Source: Psoroptes ovis
Taxonomy: Eukaryota; Arthropoda; Arachnida; Sarcoptiformes; Psoroptidae
Reading direction: 5' to 3'
Assembly (NCBI GenBank): GCA_002943765.1
Contig: PQWQ01000011.1
Coordinates: 1,798,001-1,862,000, forward strand
DNA length: 64,000 nt
Shown piece after piece: positions 28,601 through 39,646 of this stretch (positions are counted from its first letter, which is position 1; every line of letters starts with the position of its first letter). The notes under the pieces were generated by a model that saw only the letters and a program-made list of their open reading frames with translations, had not been told where the DNA came from and did no database searches. Both the position numbers and the translations under genes were made by a program.

Positions 28601-30385
28601 TTAAAAAATTATATTTTCAATTATCAATTTCAATTTATCATAATTATTATAATAATTTAGACATAATTCTTTTGAATCATCATCATTTTCACAATTGTCA
28701 TTTTGTACGAAATATTCATTATAATATTTCGTCAGCTGTTCTTTTAAACGTTTCATCATACGATTTGATTGTCTTATTCTATCATGTATTTGTAGTAATA
28801 TACCGCCACGATTTTTCAATATTGTACCATTTTTAAGCTGTTGTTCACATTCTTTGATTTCTTCTTCAATCATTTTATATCGTTCAATTGATTGAAATAA
28901 TTTTTCATATTTAGCATAATATTTCAGCAATTTTTCGTATTCATTTTCATGCATTTCAAATAATTCAATTGTTAAATTTGTTTTTTGCCGAAAATATTCA
29001 CGATAAAAATTATTTGATTGTAAAAATTTCTCGTCTTCATAATCAATCATACATTTTTTCAATAAATCAATAATACGTTCACGTATACGTTCAATTATTT
29101 CTTTTAATTTTGATAATTTAATAGCATCACATTCGGCTATATCTTCGGCTAATTTCTCCTGTAATTGAATGAAATTCATTGGAAAATTTAATGATTTAAT
29201 ATTTTCAAATAAATAATCTACGGAAGATGATTCATTTTCATTTTGTCGTTGTTTATCAACAATAGTTTTGATCAACTTGAATAGCTCATCATCATTGTAA
29301 TCGATTTCTAATAATGAATACATTTTTTCTAGATCATCATATTGTTTTATGATTGTTTGCCATTTATTCTTCAATTTTATAAAACATTTTTGTTGATAGT
29401 TTTTAAGAATTTCAATATTTTCATTTGAAAAAATGAAATTCGGTTTGATACAGAGATTATTTGAATTGCCATTGTTGGCACATTGTTCAAAATCGATGCT
29501 ATCAATTAAAAATTGTTCATTTTTCAATTCTTCAAATGGTAATAATTTAATGAGAAAATCGATATTTTTACCCATACGCTCACAAATAGATCGTCTTTCA
29601 TGTATTAAATTATGAAATTTTTCAATTTCATTAAACAACGATTCCAATTGTTCATTGTCTAATAATTTAGTTGACAAAAAATGTTCATAATTCCTGAATT
29701 GATTATCATCAATTGATATTCCTAAAAGTCTCAGTGCTTCCCTCAAATCCTTTTGACATTCATTGACGGTTTTTAAATGTTCATTTCGGCATTCAATCAA
29801 TAATTGTTTCATTGTACGCAAACGATTTAATTCTGTAGACATGAATGATTGTTGTTGATCTGTATTATTATCATTATCATTATCATCAGCATCAACATCA
29901 TAATTCAATGAATCTGAACCGATTGAAATACGTAAATATTTTCGTAGATTAGTCGAAGACATAAATACACTACATTCACTTAATATTATTTCAATTTCTT
30001 TCTTATAATTATTAATTTCGCTTAAATTCTCATCATAAATTGATTGTTTTTGTTCAATACAAATTTTTATTTCTCTCAATAATTTGCCATTTAATTCATT
30101 CAAAATATTTCGGAAATATTTTTTAGATTTTGTAAATTTTCTACAAATTTCATTCAAACATTTTATTTGACATTTATAATCATCGATAAATGATTTAGTC
30201 ACTTGATCATAATAAGTATCATCATGATCATCTTTATTTTCATTTAACTTTGATTTTATAGCATCATGATCGGAGTTATTATGATGCGGTTCTGGTTGAT
30301 GGTTCACATTACAAAACTTATCCAAAGATTCATTGTCGAGCGATGCACTTAAACTTCGTTGAATTGATCGAATATCATCGGACAT
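28601..30385 (-). CDS. PRC1: PRC1/Ase1/MAP65-family microtubule cross-linker
   Basis: A single-exon frame of 594 residues. I place the start at the ATG at 30385 (MSDDIRSIQ); the open frame extends seven codons further but has no upstream ATG. Most of the protein is predicted coiled coil. The C-terminal third matches the PRC1 spectrin-like microtubule-binding domain: a segment reading ELFEMHENEYEKLLKYYAKY aligns with the PRC1 helix around LHDAEIVRLKNYYEVHKELF. The family signature NRGG (about residue 523, in LKNRGGILLQ) is followed by the usual basic helix. The family bundles antiparallel microtubules at the spindle midzone for cytokinesis (PRC1 in vertebrates, Feo in flies, Ase1 in yeast). 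The protein stops about 70 residues after NRGG, so the long basic, CDK-regulated tail of human PRC1 seems absent. It is head-to-head with the STK11IP homologue, with 480 bp between start codons. Confidence 0.87.
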   Translation of the reverse strand: MSDDIRSIQRSLSASLDNESLDKFCNVNHQPEPHHNNSDHDAIKSKLNENKDDHDDTYYDQVTKSFIDDYKCQIKCLNEICRKFTKSKKYFRNILNELNGKLLREIKICIEQKQSIYDENLSEINNYKKEIEIILSECSVFMSSTNLRKYLRISIGSDSLNYDVDADDNDNDNNTDQQQSFMSTELNRLRTMKQLLIECRNEHLKTVNECQKDLREALRLLGISIDDNQFRNYEHFLSTKLLDNEQLESLFNEIEKFHNLIHERRSICERMGKNIDFLIKLLPFEELKNEQFLIDSIDFEQCANNGNSNNLCIKPNFIFSNENIEILKNYQQKCFIKLKNKWQTIIKQYDDLEKMYSLLEIDYNDDELFKLIKTIVDKQRQNENESSSVDYLFENIKSLNFPMNFIQLQEKLAEDIAECDAIKLSKLKEIIERIRERIIDLLKKCMIDYEDEKFLQSNNFYREYFRQKTNLTIELFEMHENEYEKLLKYYAKYEKLFQSIERYKMIEEEIKECEQQLKNGTILKNRGGILLQIHDRIRQSNRMMKRLKEQLTKYYNEYFVQNDNCENDDDSKELCLNYYNNYDKLKLIIENIIF

Positions 30386-30865
30386 TTTTTCTCGAATTTC
30401 ATTCAATTGACCACAAAAAAATTAAGAGCAAATCACAAATTTAAATTTTTGAAAAATTCATTCATTTATACAAATTAATTTGTGTGAAGAAAATAGTTCG
30501 AAGTTTTGAACAAATAATTCAATTCAATTTTTTTTCAAGCAAAAAATGCATTGGAGGGAAAAATTTGAATTAACACAAGCTTCAATGCCATTGCCATATG
30601 ATGGCGTTGAATTTTGCTTTGAGATCATATGATCAAAGCAAAAAAAACATTGATTTGTTTTTATTTTGATTTTTATGTTTTGATTTTATTTTTTTTGTGA
30701 TAATTTGATTCCTCGATCAATTTCTGCGTTTATCTGTGATTTTCATTTAATCAATGAAACAATAATTGTTTACATATGGGACACAAACACATTTTATACG
30801 CAATTTTAATCGATCACTGATGTTATTTCGCTTCATTTGTTTATTTATTTCGTGATATTCATTGT
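30386..30865. promoter_or_regulatory. bidirectional promoter region between PRC1 and STK11IP
   Basis: A 480-bp gap between divergent start codons must hold both 5' untranslated regions and promoters. It is A+T-rich, and no E2F-type or other specific site stands out. Confidence 0.5.
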
Positions 30866-33800
30866 ATGATGTCATCAACATCACTTTTATTCAATCATTC
30901 CTTCGCATTATTCAAACGAGAATGTCGATTGAATGCTGAACAATTACGACAAGGAAAATGTCAACTTTGTATTGATGGTTTATTGTTGTATGTATCATCA
31001 TCTTCATCATCAAATGATCAATCAGAGAATGCCAATCAGATCACAACACCCCTGAACAGCAGTAATAGATGTCCATTAATTAAATTTGGAGATGAATTCC
31101 TTATTTCAATCATCAAACAATGTCCTAACATCAAAATTATTTATCCACCAAATAAATCATTTAGAGGTTTGATTGATGTATCTCTGTTTGAATCATGTCA
31201 TTCGCTAGAGCTGGTTAGAATACCATTCAATAAATTGATCGGTACCGAAATATTACGACAAAATTTACATTCATTAATATGGATACGAGGAAATTATGAA
31301 TCATTCACCGAATCTACATATTCATTATGGCAATCATTTAGACAAAATGAAAACATTAATTTGAAAAATGAAAATTTCAAACCAATCAGAATTGATGAAT
31401 CATTTTGGAATGAATTTGGACAATGGTCCTCCTTAACATATCTTTGTATATCACGTAGTAATATCAACGTAATTAATGCATCGAAATTGCCAAATTCAAT
31501 AAAGACATTAGATCTATGTTTGAATCGTATTTGTCAATTCAAATATTTAAATGATAATTTTTTCACAAATTCATTAACTAAACTATGTTTAGATTATAAT
31601 TCCATGAAAGAATTACCAAAACTCAATACAAATACATTATCATCATTGATTTATCTATCATTACGTGGTAATTTAATTCAATCGATATTTGGTCTAAGAA
31701 ATTATTCATCATTAAAATATTTAGACATTTCTGAAAATAGTATTACGAATATTCGAAAATTTTTATCTGAATTAGTTTTTTTGTCGCCAACATTGAAAAC
31801 ATTGTGGGTGGAAAAAAATCCAATTTGTAATGATCGATGGTTAAAATCAAAATGTCAAAGTGTCCTGTATCAATTGACATGTTTTAATGGTAAATTAATC
31901 ACAAAGAATATCACTCAAAGCAATGAAATATTACAACCATTACCAATTATATCAAATATTGTTGATCAAACAATAAGATTATCAAATGATTCCAACAACA
32001 ATAATATTATCAATGAACAATCATCATCTAATTCTGAACGTAAAGCTATAAAAAGTAAACCATCTAAAGAAAGATTTGTGATAATTGGTGATGATGATAA
32101 TAGTGATTTGTCTCCATTAATCAGCCAATCGCCAGCAACCAAAGCTAAACATTTGAATAAAGAAACTCCTGTAAAAAATTATTTTTTCGGTGGTTATACT
32201 GGCAGTTATGGTAGTATGCCGAATCGAAATGAAAGTGAATCAAAATTATTCGAAGTTTATGCTGAAAAAGATGAATTATCGGTACAAATCGATGACAATT
32301 CAAATGACAAACAAATTAATATCGATGAGAATGAATCAAATCAACAATCTGTTCATTCAAATGAAACATGCATATTGAATATTACGGCAGCAACATCAGA
32401 ATGGGCAGATGAAGACACCGAAGAAGATACTGTATTTTTAGTTGAAATCTATCAAAGTGTTTCGGAATTTGAAGCAATTTTAGCTACACCTGATCCTGAT
32501 GTTGATTACTATTTCATACGAATACGTCCACGTGATGGATTAATTTATGAAAAAGATTGTACATCTGGAAAAATTCTTCAGACATTCGATTTGAAAGTAT
32601 TGGAAAAATATGAATGTCTTAAAGAACAAGCGGCTGTCAAGCTATATTTTGATTCATGTGTCGTTTCAAAAAAAGAAAGAATTTATCGATTTTTAGATCA
32701 TAAATCATACCTGAATTTTGTTAATGAATTTTTGTCCAAAATAATGGATTATCGTAAACAATATGAAACATCGTTAGGTGAAAATGATAGAATTGGATTA
32801 TTAAAAAGTAATCAAAATGCTAATAGTAATGAATCGACAAAAAATGATGCACCATGGTTTTATATGTGTCTTCGTTGTGGTAATCGTACACATCGTATTA
32901 TAACTGATTGTCCAAAATGTAATTCTGATTTAATTATCAAAGATGAAAGTTCCTCTAATAATAAAGATGCTTTATTACAAAAGACAATAACATCATCGAT
33001 CGATGAAACAGAATCGAAAATTCGTAGCAGCTCATTTAGTTTTAGTGATAATAATGACGTAGATGATTTATTAAAATTGGATGAAAATTTTTTTCGTCAT
33101 AATATTGATCATTATTTGAAATTACATATTGAAATTTATTTATATGAAAAAATCGATGATGAATCATTGAAAAATGAATCAGTTGAAGTTCTATTCTATT
33201 GTCAAAGATTTGATTTTCAACTGAATACATTTCGACCTGCGCTAGCAATTCTTACTGCAAATTATTTTTTCATATTTGATCATTTAGAAAATCAAACATC
33301 ATCATTGTCATCATCACCATCGAATCAGAAATCGAATAAAAATTCATTATCAACAAGTTTTAAATCGATGAATGAAGAAAAACAAACGGATCTTATTAAT
33401 TTGATATTTTATGTACCATTAGCTTCGAAGAAAATGCAATCATCGTCATCATTGCATATCTATCATTTGCCCATTTCAATTAAAAACATTGGCTATTGGA
33501 TTGAATATAAAATGAATAATTTACAACGTAAATTATTGTCGAAATTAAATAATAATAAACGATTGTCAAATAATCGTCAACAACAATTGCTGGAATTGAT
33601 TATATTTGGTGATAATAATGTTGGTAAAGCATTCTTAGAATTATTATTTGAATTTCAAAAAATTTGTTTACGAAAAAATAATTATCTTGGAAATTTGGAT
33701 AACAAAAATGAATTAATTAAAGTGAGGAATAAATTGATTGATATTGATAATATCGAATATTTTCGGGTGAAATTTGATGAAAAATTTTCATCATTATTAT

Positions 33801-34486
33801 TCACTTCAAGTCAAAATGAATCTAATGCCATCATCACTAATCCATTCGAGCAAGAACATCGAAAAATTGATGATATTTTCATGTTGAATGATCATTCATA
33901 TAAAATATTCATTTTAAAATTTTTTCAATTACTTCAAAATAATAATAATAATAATAATTCAACAAATAATGTCAATGGTTCAACATTATTCAATAATGTA
34001 TTTGAATTGAGCGAAAACATTGGTCTATTTTTGCTCGATGATAATTTAATCATATTTGAAATATATTCATCATTGAAAAAAATATCATCAATCATCAACA
34101 ATGATCGTAAAAAATCATCATCATCAACAAATGAACAATTATCAATAATAAAATTATTAAAAGAAAAATATGATAATAATTTTGATGATTATTTTGAAAT
34201 GAAAACATTGTTCAAAGAATCAATCATAAATCTATTGCCAAACATTTATATTGATAAAAATCATTTATCACTTACCATGCGTTTTCGTGATGATGATTTA
34301 TGTAATGATGAATCGATTCGTTTATCATTATCATCATCTTCGACATCAAATCATCGATTCAATATTTATGAATATAGACTTGTATTTTTAGATCAACAAA
34401 GTTTAATACAAACATGTCGATTGATTTGTTCGATATGGGAAACAAATTTTGGTGTTTCACTTACAATATCTAAGCATAGACAATGA
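30866..34486 (+). CDS. STK11IP: STK11IP (LKB1-interacting protein 1) homologue, LRR protein
   Basis: One uninterrupted frame of 1206 residues (human about 1,090). Order of parts: an N-terminal LIP1-type region; leucine-rich repeats at about residues 187-323 with repeated LxxLxLxxN patterns (LPNSIKTLDLCLN, SSLIYLSLRGNLI, SSLKYLDISENSI); a Ser/Asn/acidic linker; a folded segment before a four-Cys zinc ribbon at about 666-684 (CLRC...CPKC), matching CLRC...CPNC of STK11IP; then a PH-like region starting DHYLKLHIEIYLYE, which aligns with DHRLRLFLDVEVFS of the vertebrate protein; and a C-terminal region resembling the end of STK11IP. STK11IP binds the kinase LKB1/STK11 and has been placed on lysosomes with V-ATPase under mTORC1 control. 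The absence of introns in so long a frame is notable. It is convergent with the RagC/D gene, stop codons 393 bp apart. Confidence 0.83.
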   Translation: MMSSTSLLFNHSFALFKRECRLNAEQLRQGKCQLCIDGLLLYVSSSSSSNDQSENANQITTPLNSSNRCPLIKFGDEFLISIIKQCPNIKIIYPPNKSFRGLIDVSLFESCHSLELVRIPFNKLIGTEILRQNLHSLIWIRGNYESFTESTYSLWQSFRQNENINLKNENFKPIRIDESFWNEFGQWSSLTYLCISRSNINVINASKLPNSIKTLDLCLNRICQFKYLNDNFFTNSLTKLCLDYNSMKELPKLNTNTLSSLIYLSLRGNLIQSIFGLRNYSSLKYLDISENSITNIRKFLSELVFLSPTLKTLWVEKNPICNDRWLKSKCQSVLYQLTCFNGKLITKNITQSNEILQPLPIISNIVDQTIRLSNDSNNNNIINEQSSSNSERKAIKSKPSKERFVIIGDDDNSDLSPLISQSPATKAKHLNKETPVKNYFFGGYTGSYGSMPNRNESESKLFEVYAEKDELSVQIDDNSNDKQINIDENESNQQSVHSNETCILNITAATSEWADEDTEEDTVFLVEIYQSVSEFEAILATPDPDVDYYFIRIRPRDGLIYEKDCTSGKILQTFDLKVLEKYECLKEQAAVKLYFDSCVVSKKERIYRFLDHKSYLNFVNEFLSKIMDYRKQYETSLGENDRIGLLKSNQNANSNESTKNDAPWFYMCLRCGNRTHRIITDCPKCNSDLIIKDESSSNNKDALLQKTITSSIDETESKIRSSSFSFSDNNDVDDLLKLDENFFRHNIDHYLKLHIEIYLYEKIDDESLKNESVEVLFYCQRFDFQLNTFRPALAILTANYFFIFDHLENQTSSLSSSPSNQKSNKNSLSTSFKSMNEEKQTDLINLIFYVPLASKKMQSSSSLHIYHLPISIKNIGYWIEYKMNNLQRKLLSKLNNNKRLSNNRQQQLLELIIFGDNNVGKAFLELLFEFQKICLRKNNYLGNLDNKNELIKVRNKLIDIDNIEYFRVKFDEKFSSLLFTSSQNESNAIITNPFEQEHRKIDDIFMLNDHSYKIFILKFFQLLQNNNNNNNSTNNVNGSTLFNNVFELSENIGLFLLDDNLIIFEIYSSLKKISSIINNDRKKSSSSTNEQLSIIKLLKEKYDNNFDDYFEMKTLFKESIINLLPNIYIDKNHLSLTMRFRDDDLCNDESIRLSLSSSSTSNHRFNIYEYRLVFLDQQSLIQTCRLICSIWETNFGVSLTISKHRQ

Positions 34487-34879
34487 AAATTTTTTTGAAA
34501 ATTTTTTGACACTTAGTAATTAAAACAAAAAAATTTTTTTTATTTCGAAAATTATTAATTGTATTAATTATTGTTTTTTTGTTTATTTTGTAAAATTTAT
34601 CGATCATTATTTGATCGAATTTTTAACTGATTAAAATTTAATTATTCATAAATGGAATCATTATTTTTTTTTGTATGAATCAATGTATGGAAAATAATTA
34701 TTCAATTTCAAATTTTTTTTTTTTGATGCTTTTCTGTGTTGTTATATTAAAAAACAAAAATAAATTCCAAAATTGAAAACAAATTTGAACCATTTTTACA
34801 CAGCATAAAGCTCTAAGGTATGTGTTTTTTGATTGGTTAAGCTAGAAATTATTATATAAAAAAAATAAATAATTAAAAT
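34487..34879. terminator. shared 3' region between STK11IP and RagC/D
   Basis: A 393-bp A+T-rich gap between two convergent stop codons. AATAAA-like sequences are present on both strands (for example AAAATAAATTCC near 34758 on plus). The two 3' untranslated regions must be short or overlap. Confidence 0.5.
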
Positions 34880-36849
34880 TCAAACAAATCGTCTATCTAA
34901 TGGACCATTAATTGTGGCATAATTATTATTATTAAAAACATTTGGTGAATGATTGATTTTATTCGAGTTTGATGATGGTGAAAATGATTTATTGGCCATA
35001 TTCATTGTTTTTACTGTTGCTGTTGTTTGTGTTGTTGTGGTCACCATATTATTAATACTAGATTGATGATTGGGCAATGATGATGGAATAGTAGATGATG
35101 GCATTATAGCAATCTTACGCCCTAAATGATGACCACTGTTTCCACTTTGTTTATATTGTGTAGATGTTGGTGCTGGTGATGAACTGGGCGTTGTTAATCG
35201 ATTGATTGGTGTTGATGTTCGTTTGGCATCACCACCGCCTAAAATTTCATTTTCCAAACTATCCATATCTGTTTCAATATTATTAATCATCAATCGATGG
35301 TGATGATCTTGTTCGATGCCTTGAGCATTCGATGATCCATAAGGTGTTTCGATAACACTATTATTATTATTATTCTGAGACATTCTTGATTCATTTATAC
35401 GTTGAAAAAAAACATCTTGAATAGCTTGACGAAAACATTGAAAATTATAATCAATCAATCCTTGTTTAGTAAAATTTTCTTCACGTAATATGCAAACTAA
35501 TGCTAAAAATTTATTAACTTCACGCAAATACAGAACAGTACCCGAATTCAATCGAATCGATGATGATGAGCAATGATCAAATGTACTGAAAGTATCTTCA
35601 TTGATTCTAAATGAGAAAAAAATAACTGATTATTCTGAGAAAATATTCAAACAATCAAATATATTTACCCATAGATACAAGAAATGTCAATGACAACATC
35701 GATCATATCACAACAAAGTTCATATGATTGCATATCGACAGGTGATGAATCGGTTGCTATGAATATTTTGGACATTACATCGAAAAGAAACGCCTTTTCG
35801 ATACCGGAATTCTGAGAAAAGAAAGAAAATTTTATCAGCTGAAAAAATACTAAGAAACTAATGAATTACCGAGATAAAAACATTAAGCAAATTTTCGAGT
35901 ATAGGCATTTGAGGTATAAGCTTTTGTACAACTTTAGAAAAAGCTTCGAATATCGAATGATCATAAATCGATGTTAGATAAAAACTAAGGGAAATTTCTT
36001 CACCATATTCGCTCAAATCTTCAGTGGCACGCTGATGAATTTCTTGACGAGCTTCAATTTTATGATCATCAGATAAGCCATCAACTTTATGTATAAAAAC
36101 TTCAAAATTGATATTTGGATTTACTTGATGAGCTTTTCGAACAATTTGACTCAAATGGACAAGAGCATCTCCATAATCATCCTATAAAATAGTAATGAAA
36201 TTTGATATATTTTTGAGTAAGTTAGATCTCAAATGTATACCTGTGAATCTATGACAAATACAAGCGCACCACAGCCAGAATTATTATCAAATTCAAGCTC
36301 ACGATCATCGATTTGTCCAGGAAAATCCCATATTGAAAATGATATAAAGGAATTACTTGTAATATCTTTGAACGAGAAAAAAAATTCAATGATAAATGTT
36401 GGTCATTAATATTTTCCTAATTTTAAGAATTTATAATTTACCATCTTTTACGATTTTATTTGTACTTTCAAGAAATAATGTTTCATTTGGTGACATTTTA
36501 TGGAAAACAACATTTTGTATCGAAGTTTTGCCACTTCTATGTAAAATAATTCAAAATGATGAGAAAATATCATAAATAATTGAAATATCCAACCTTCTTG
36601 GGCCCATAATCATAATTTTAGGTTTTATATCATCCGTTATTTGTCTCATGACATCCATTTCATTATTATTGTGATTATGATGTGAATGATGTTCATTATC
36701 TTCTTCATTTGGATAATTATAAGATTTTGGAAATGATTCTGGAACCATATAGCTTTCTCTATATGAATCCTTTGATTTTAGAAAAAAAATTTGAGCATAA
36801 ACAATGAACATTTTAAAATCTAAGCTATGAATGAAAAAAAACTTACCAT
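34880..36849 (-). CDS. RagC-D: Rag GTPase C/D
   Basis: Seven exons give a 526-residue product: 36847-36849, 36594-36769, 36442-36536, 36241-36365, 35870-36181, 35669-35811 and 34880-35606. All junctions are GT-AG and keep frame. The first exon contributes only ATG, directly followed by GTAAGT. The N-terminus SFPKSYNYPNEEDNE resembles SFPKDFGY of RagC. The P-loop is GPRRSGKTS; the next exons carry NETLFLESTNKI, WDFPGQ (switch II), NFEVFIHKVDGLSDDHKIEA (guanine-base region) and SFYLTSIYDHSIFEAFSKVV. The roadblock domain contains SSPVDMQSYELCCDMIDVV and GLIDYNFQCFRQAI. RagC/D pairs with RagA/B on Ragulator at the lysosome and recruits mTORC1 when amino acids are plentiful. The protein is about 130 residues longer than human RagC because of a low-complexity Asn/Ser/Thr tail after the roadblock domain. 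Confidence 0.96.
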
Positions 36850-39646
36850 TTTTCACCAGAATAAAAAAAATCAAATAAATCAATAATAATTATTTAAAAA
36901 TAAATTATATATTGGTGGGGTTCAAATTATTGAATGATAGATTATTATTATTATTCATCAAAATAACACAGATCATTGATATATTTAGTTATGCTAGTTT
37001 TTCTTTTATGTTTATCCAGCCAAATTTATTAAAACATCTGCTTTGATGATGGGATGAAAAATTTTAAAACAAATTAAAAAGCAATCAATCAACAAGACAA
37101 AAAAGAATCAAATCACAAATCAAACAGGTATTTAAAAAAAAATTTAAAATCACAAATGTCACATCTCGGTCATCAATACAAGATTTATTCATTTCAAAAG
37201 TAAAAACAAAAATTTCGCATTTAAAATGGCCTATCTCACCATTTGACTTATTTAAAATGATGAATAAATTATAAAATAATATGAAACTTTTATATTTCGT
37301 TTCAAATCAAATGGCTGAATTATATTTCGATTTCGATTGTTTCAATTTTTAAAAGCTTTAACTATATTTGCCTTTAGATTTCTATGTCTATCATTTAATA
37401 TTTGTAGTCATATGAGTCATGAATGGAATGATGATGATGATGATCATCATCATCACATTATATCATGTGACTGCACTTTTACTGCTGTGTGTTAATATTG
37501 TTTATATGTGTGTGCTTGTTGTGCAGAGTGTGTGTGTGTGTGTGAGACAGACACTAATGAAAGGAATATTTTAAAAAAGCAAAATGAAAACAAAACATGA
37601 AAAATGATAGAAAACATACACAAACAAATGAAATGAAATGAATGACTGACTGAAAAAAAGCGAAAATAAAATAAAACATAACCATTTATCTATCTATTTG
37701 TATTTGTTTTATAGAAAATGAATTGAATAAATATTAAGTAAATAATTGAAAAAATTCATTCATTTGTGGTAATGATGTGGCCAAATACTGTTGCTGATTG
37801 AAAGATAAATGTTTTGTTTTTCACAATATTAAAATAAAAAGAGTAAATTAAATTATCATTATTGTCATATTCAAATGCGTTTTAAATTTCATTTGATTGA
37901 AATGAGTAAAATTTTAAACAATTGAATTGTGAGAAATTGCGAGATGTTGAAATATTTTCATTTAAACAATTGATATGAGACATATGTGTTTTATGGGGTT
38001 CAAAAATGTCCACGTACCATTAAATTTTAATGATCTTCAATTAAAACACCAAAGACTTTTGATTGATTAACAAAAATTAATCGTAAATTTGATGATTTGT
38101 AAATTTTAATTGAAAAAAAGGAAAAAAATCTTAAATTGTTTATTTTGATTAATGTAAACAAAAACAAAATAAAAAATAAACAAACGATGCTTTTCGATCG
38201 ATGTAACGTTCACAAAGTAAATGACACAATTTTTTTCAAATTTTTAAATTTTGCCAAAAACCCAAAACCCCATTTTTTTGTCGCCTTATTTCCAATATGG
38301 AATATTTGCTGATCAAAATTTAAAATTTTCAAAAATTTAAAATTTGAAAATCTTCATTTATTTCATTAAATTTATTTTACAATTAAAATTATTATTTCAT
38401 TTGAGTTTTTAAATTAAAAGATGATGATCATCATTCATTCATTCAATGATTGATCAAATGATGATTATATGTGTGTGTGTGTGTGTGTTTTGGATAATTA
38501 AAAAATAATAATTTTTTTTCTTAAATTGTTTATGTGCAAAAAAAAGAGCAATTCGTTGGTGCCTGTATCATTTCTGGCCATCGATGATTGATTGATTGAA
38601 GGGAAGAAATAATTTCCAAAAAAAAAAAAAAAAAATGAGGAATAAATTTTTGCCCAAAAAAATATTCGGAGAACAAAAAGTTGATTGAAATGAATGACTC
38701 GGAAAAAAATACATAAAAATATAAACATATTTATATATAATAGATTAGATATTCATATGAATGAATTATCGATGAAATGTCTCTCTGTGTTTGATGGTGT
38801 TTGTGATTGTAATTTGGGTAAATATGACAAAATTAACATCATTGGAAATATTTCATTCAAAAAAATAATAATTTTTTCTTGAAATATCGCAAAAAAAATA
38901 CATTTAATCGATTACAATATGTAATGATGCTACAAAGATTAAGATGATAAAGAGGTGAAGGGTTAAAAAACGAATAAAAAGATTTTTTTTTCGGGGGTTG
39001 GTTGGTTGGTTTAATTTTAACATAGGTAGCCTATTACTATTGATTTGATTTGATTGATTGGTTTTTGATCATCATTTAATCGTTGTTGAATCGAATTAAA
39101 AAGGTGTCGAAACAATTGAGAAATTTAATAGGTTTAATTTCTTATTCTTAAAAATGATCGAAAAAAATTAAAGAATTTAAAAATGAATAAATGTGATTTT
39201 TTTTGAATGTGATTTAGTGCATTCATCTGTTTGTATATACGTGTATTTATTGTTCACATATAATAATAATGATGAATGAATGTATGAGGTAAAAATTTGA
39301 AAATAATGATCATGATGATGATGATGATAATTATTAAGAAGACATTGATTTCACTATTTGTTTTGCTCGTAGTTTTTTGCTTACAAAATGGTTGTATTTC
39401 ATCAATTTATTGAAATGATCCTGATGATGATGAAAAACAAATGATTATCAATAATTCAATGAGAATTTCTTTCAAAAAAAATCCAAATCACAATAAGGTT
39501 CTTGCTGCTGTTATTGATAATTTTGCCATATTTTTGTTGTTTGTACTTGAACACATTTTTAAAAACATAAATTATAATAAACGATAAACGTTTTTTCCCG
39601 AGATTTTTTTCGATTATATTAAATTCAATAATAAATAATGATTACA
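36850..39646. other. intergenic, RagC/D upstream to E2F 3' end
   Basis: 2.8 kb without a supported gene. It must include the RagC/D promoter (near 36850) and the E2F 3' untranslated region (below 39647). It contains (GAT/ATC) palindromes near 37431-37456, two (TG)n tracts and homopolymers. I see no specific regulatory site. Confidence 0.6.
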
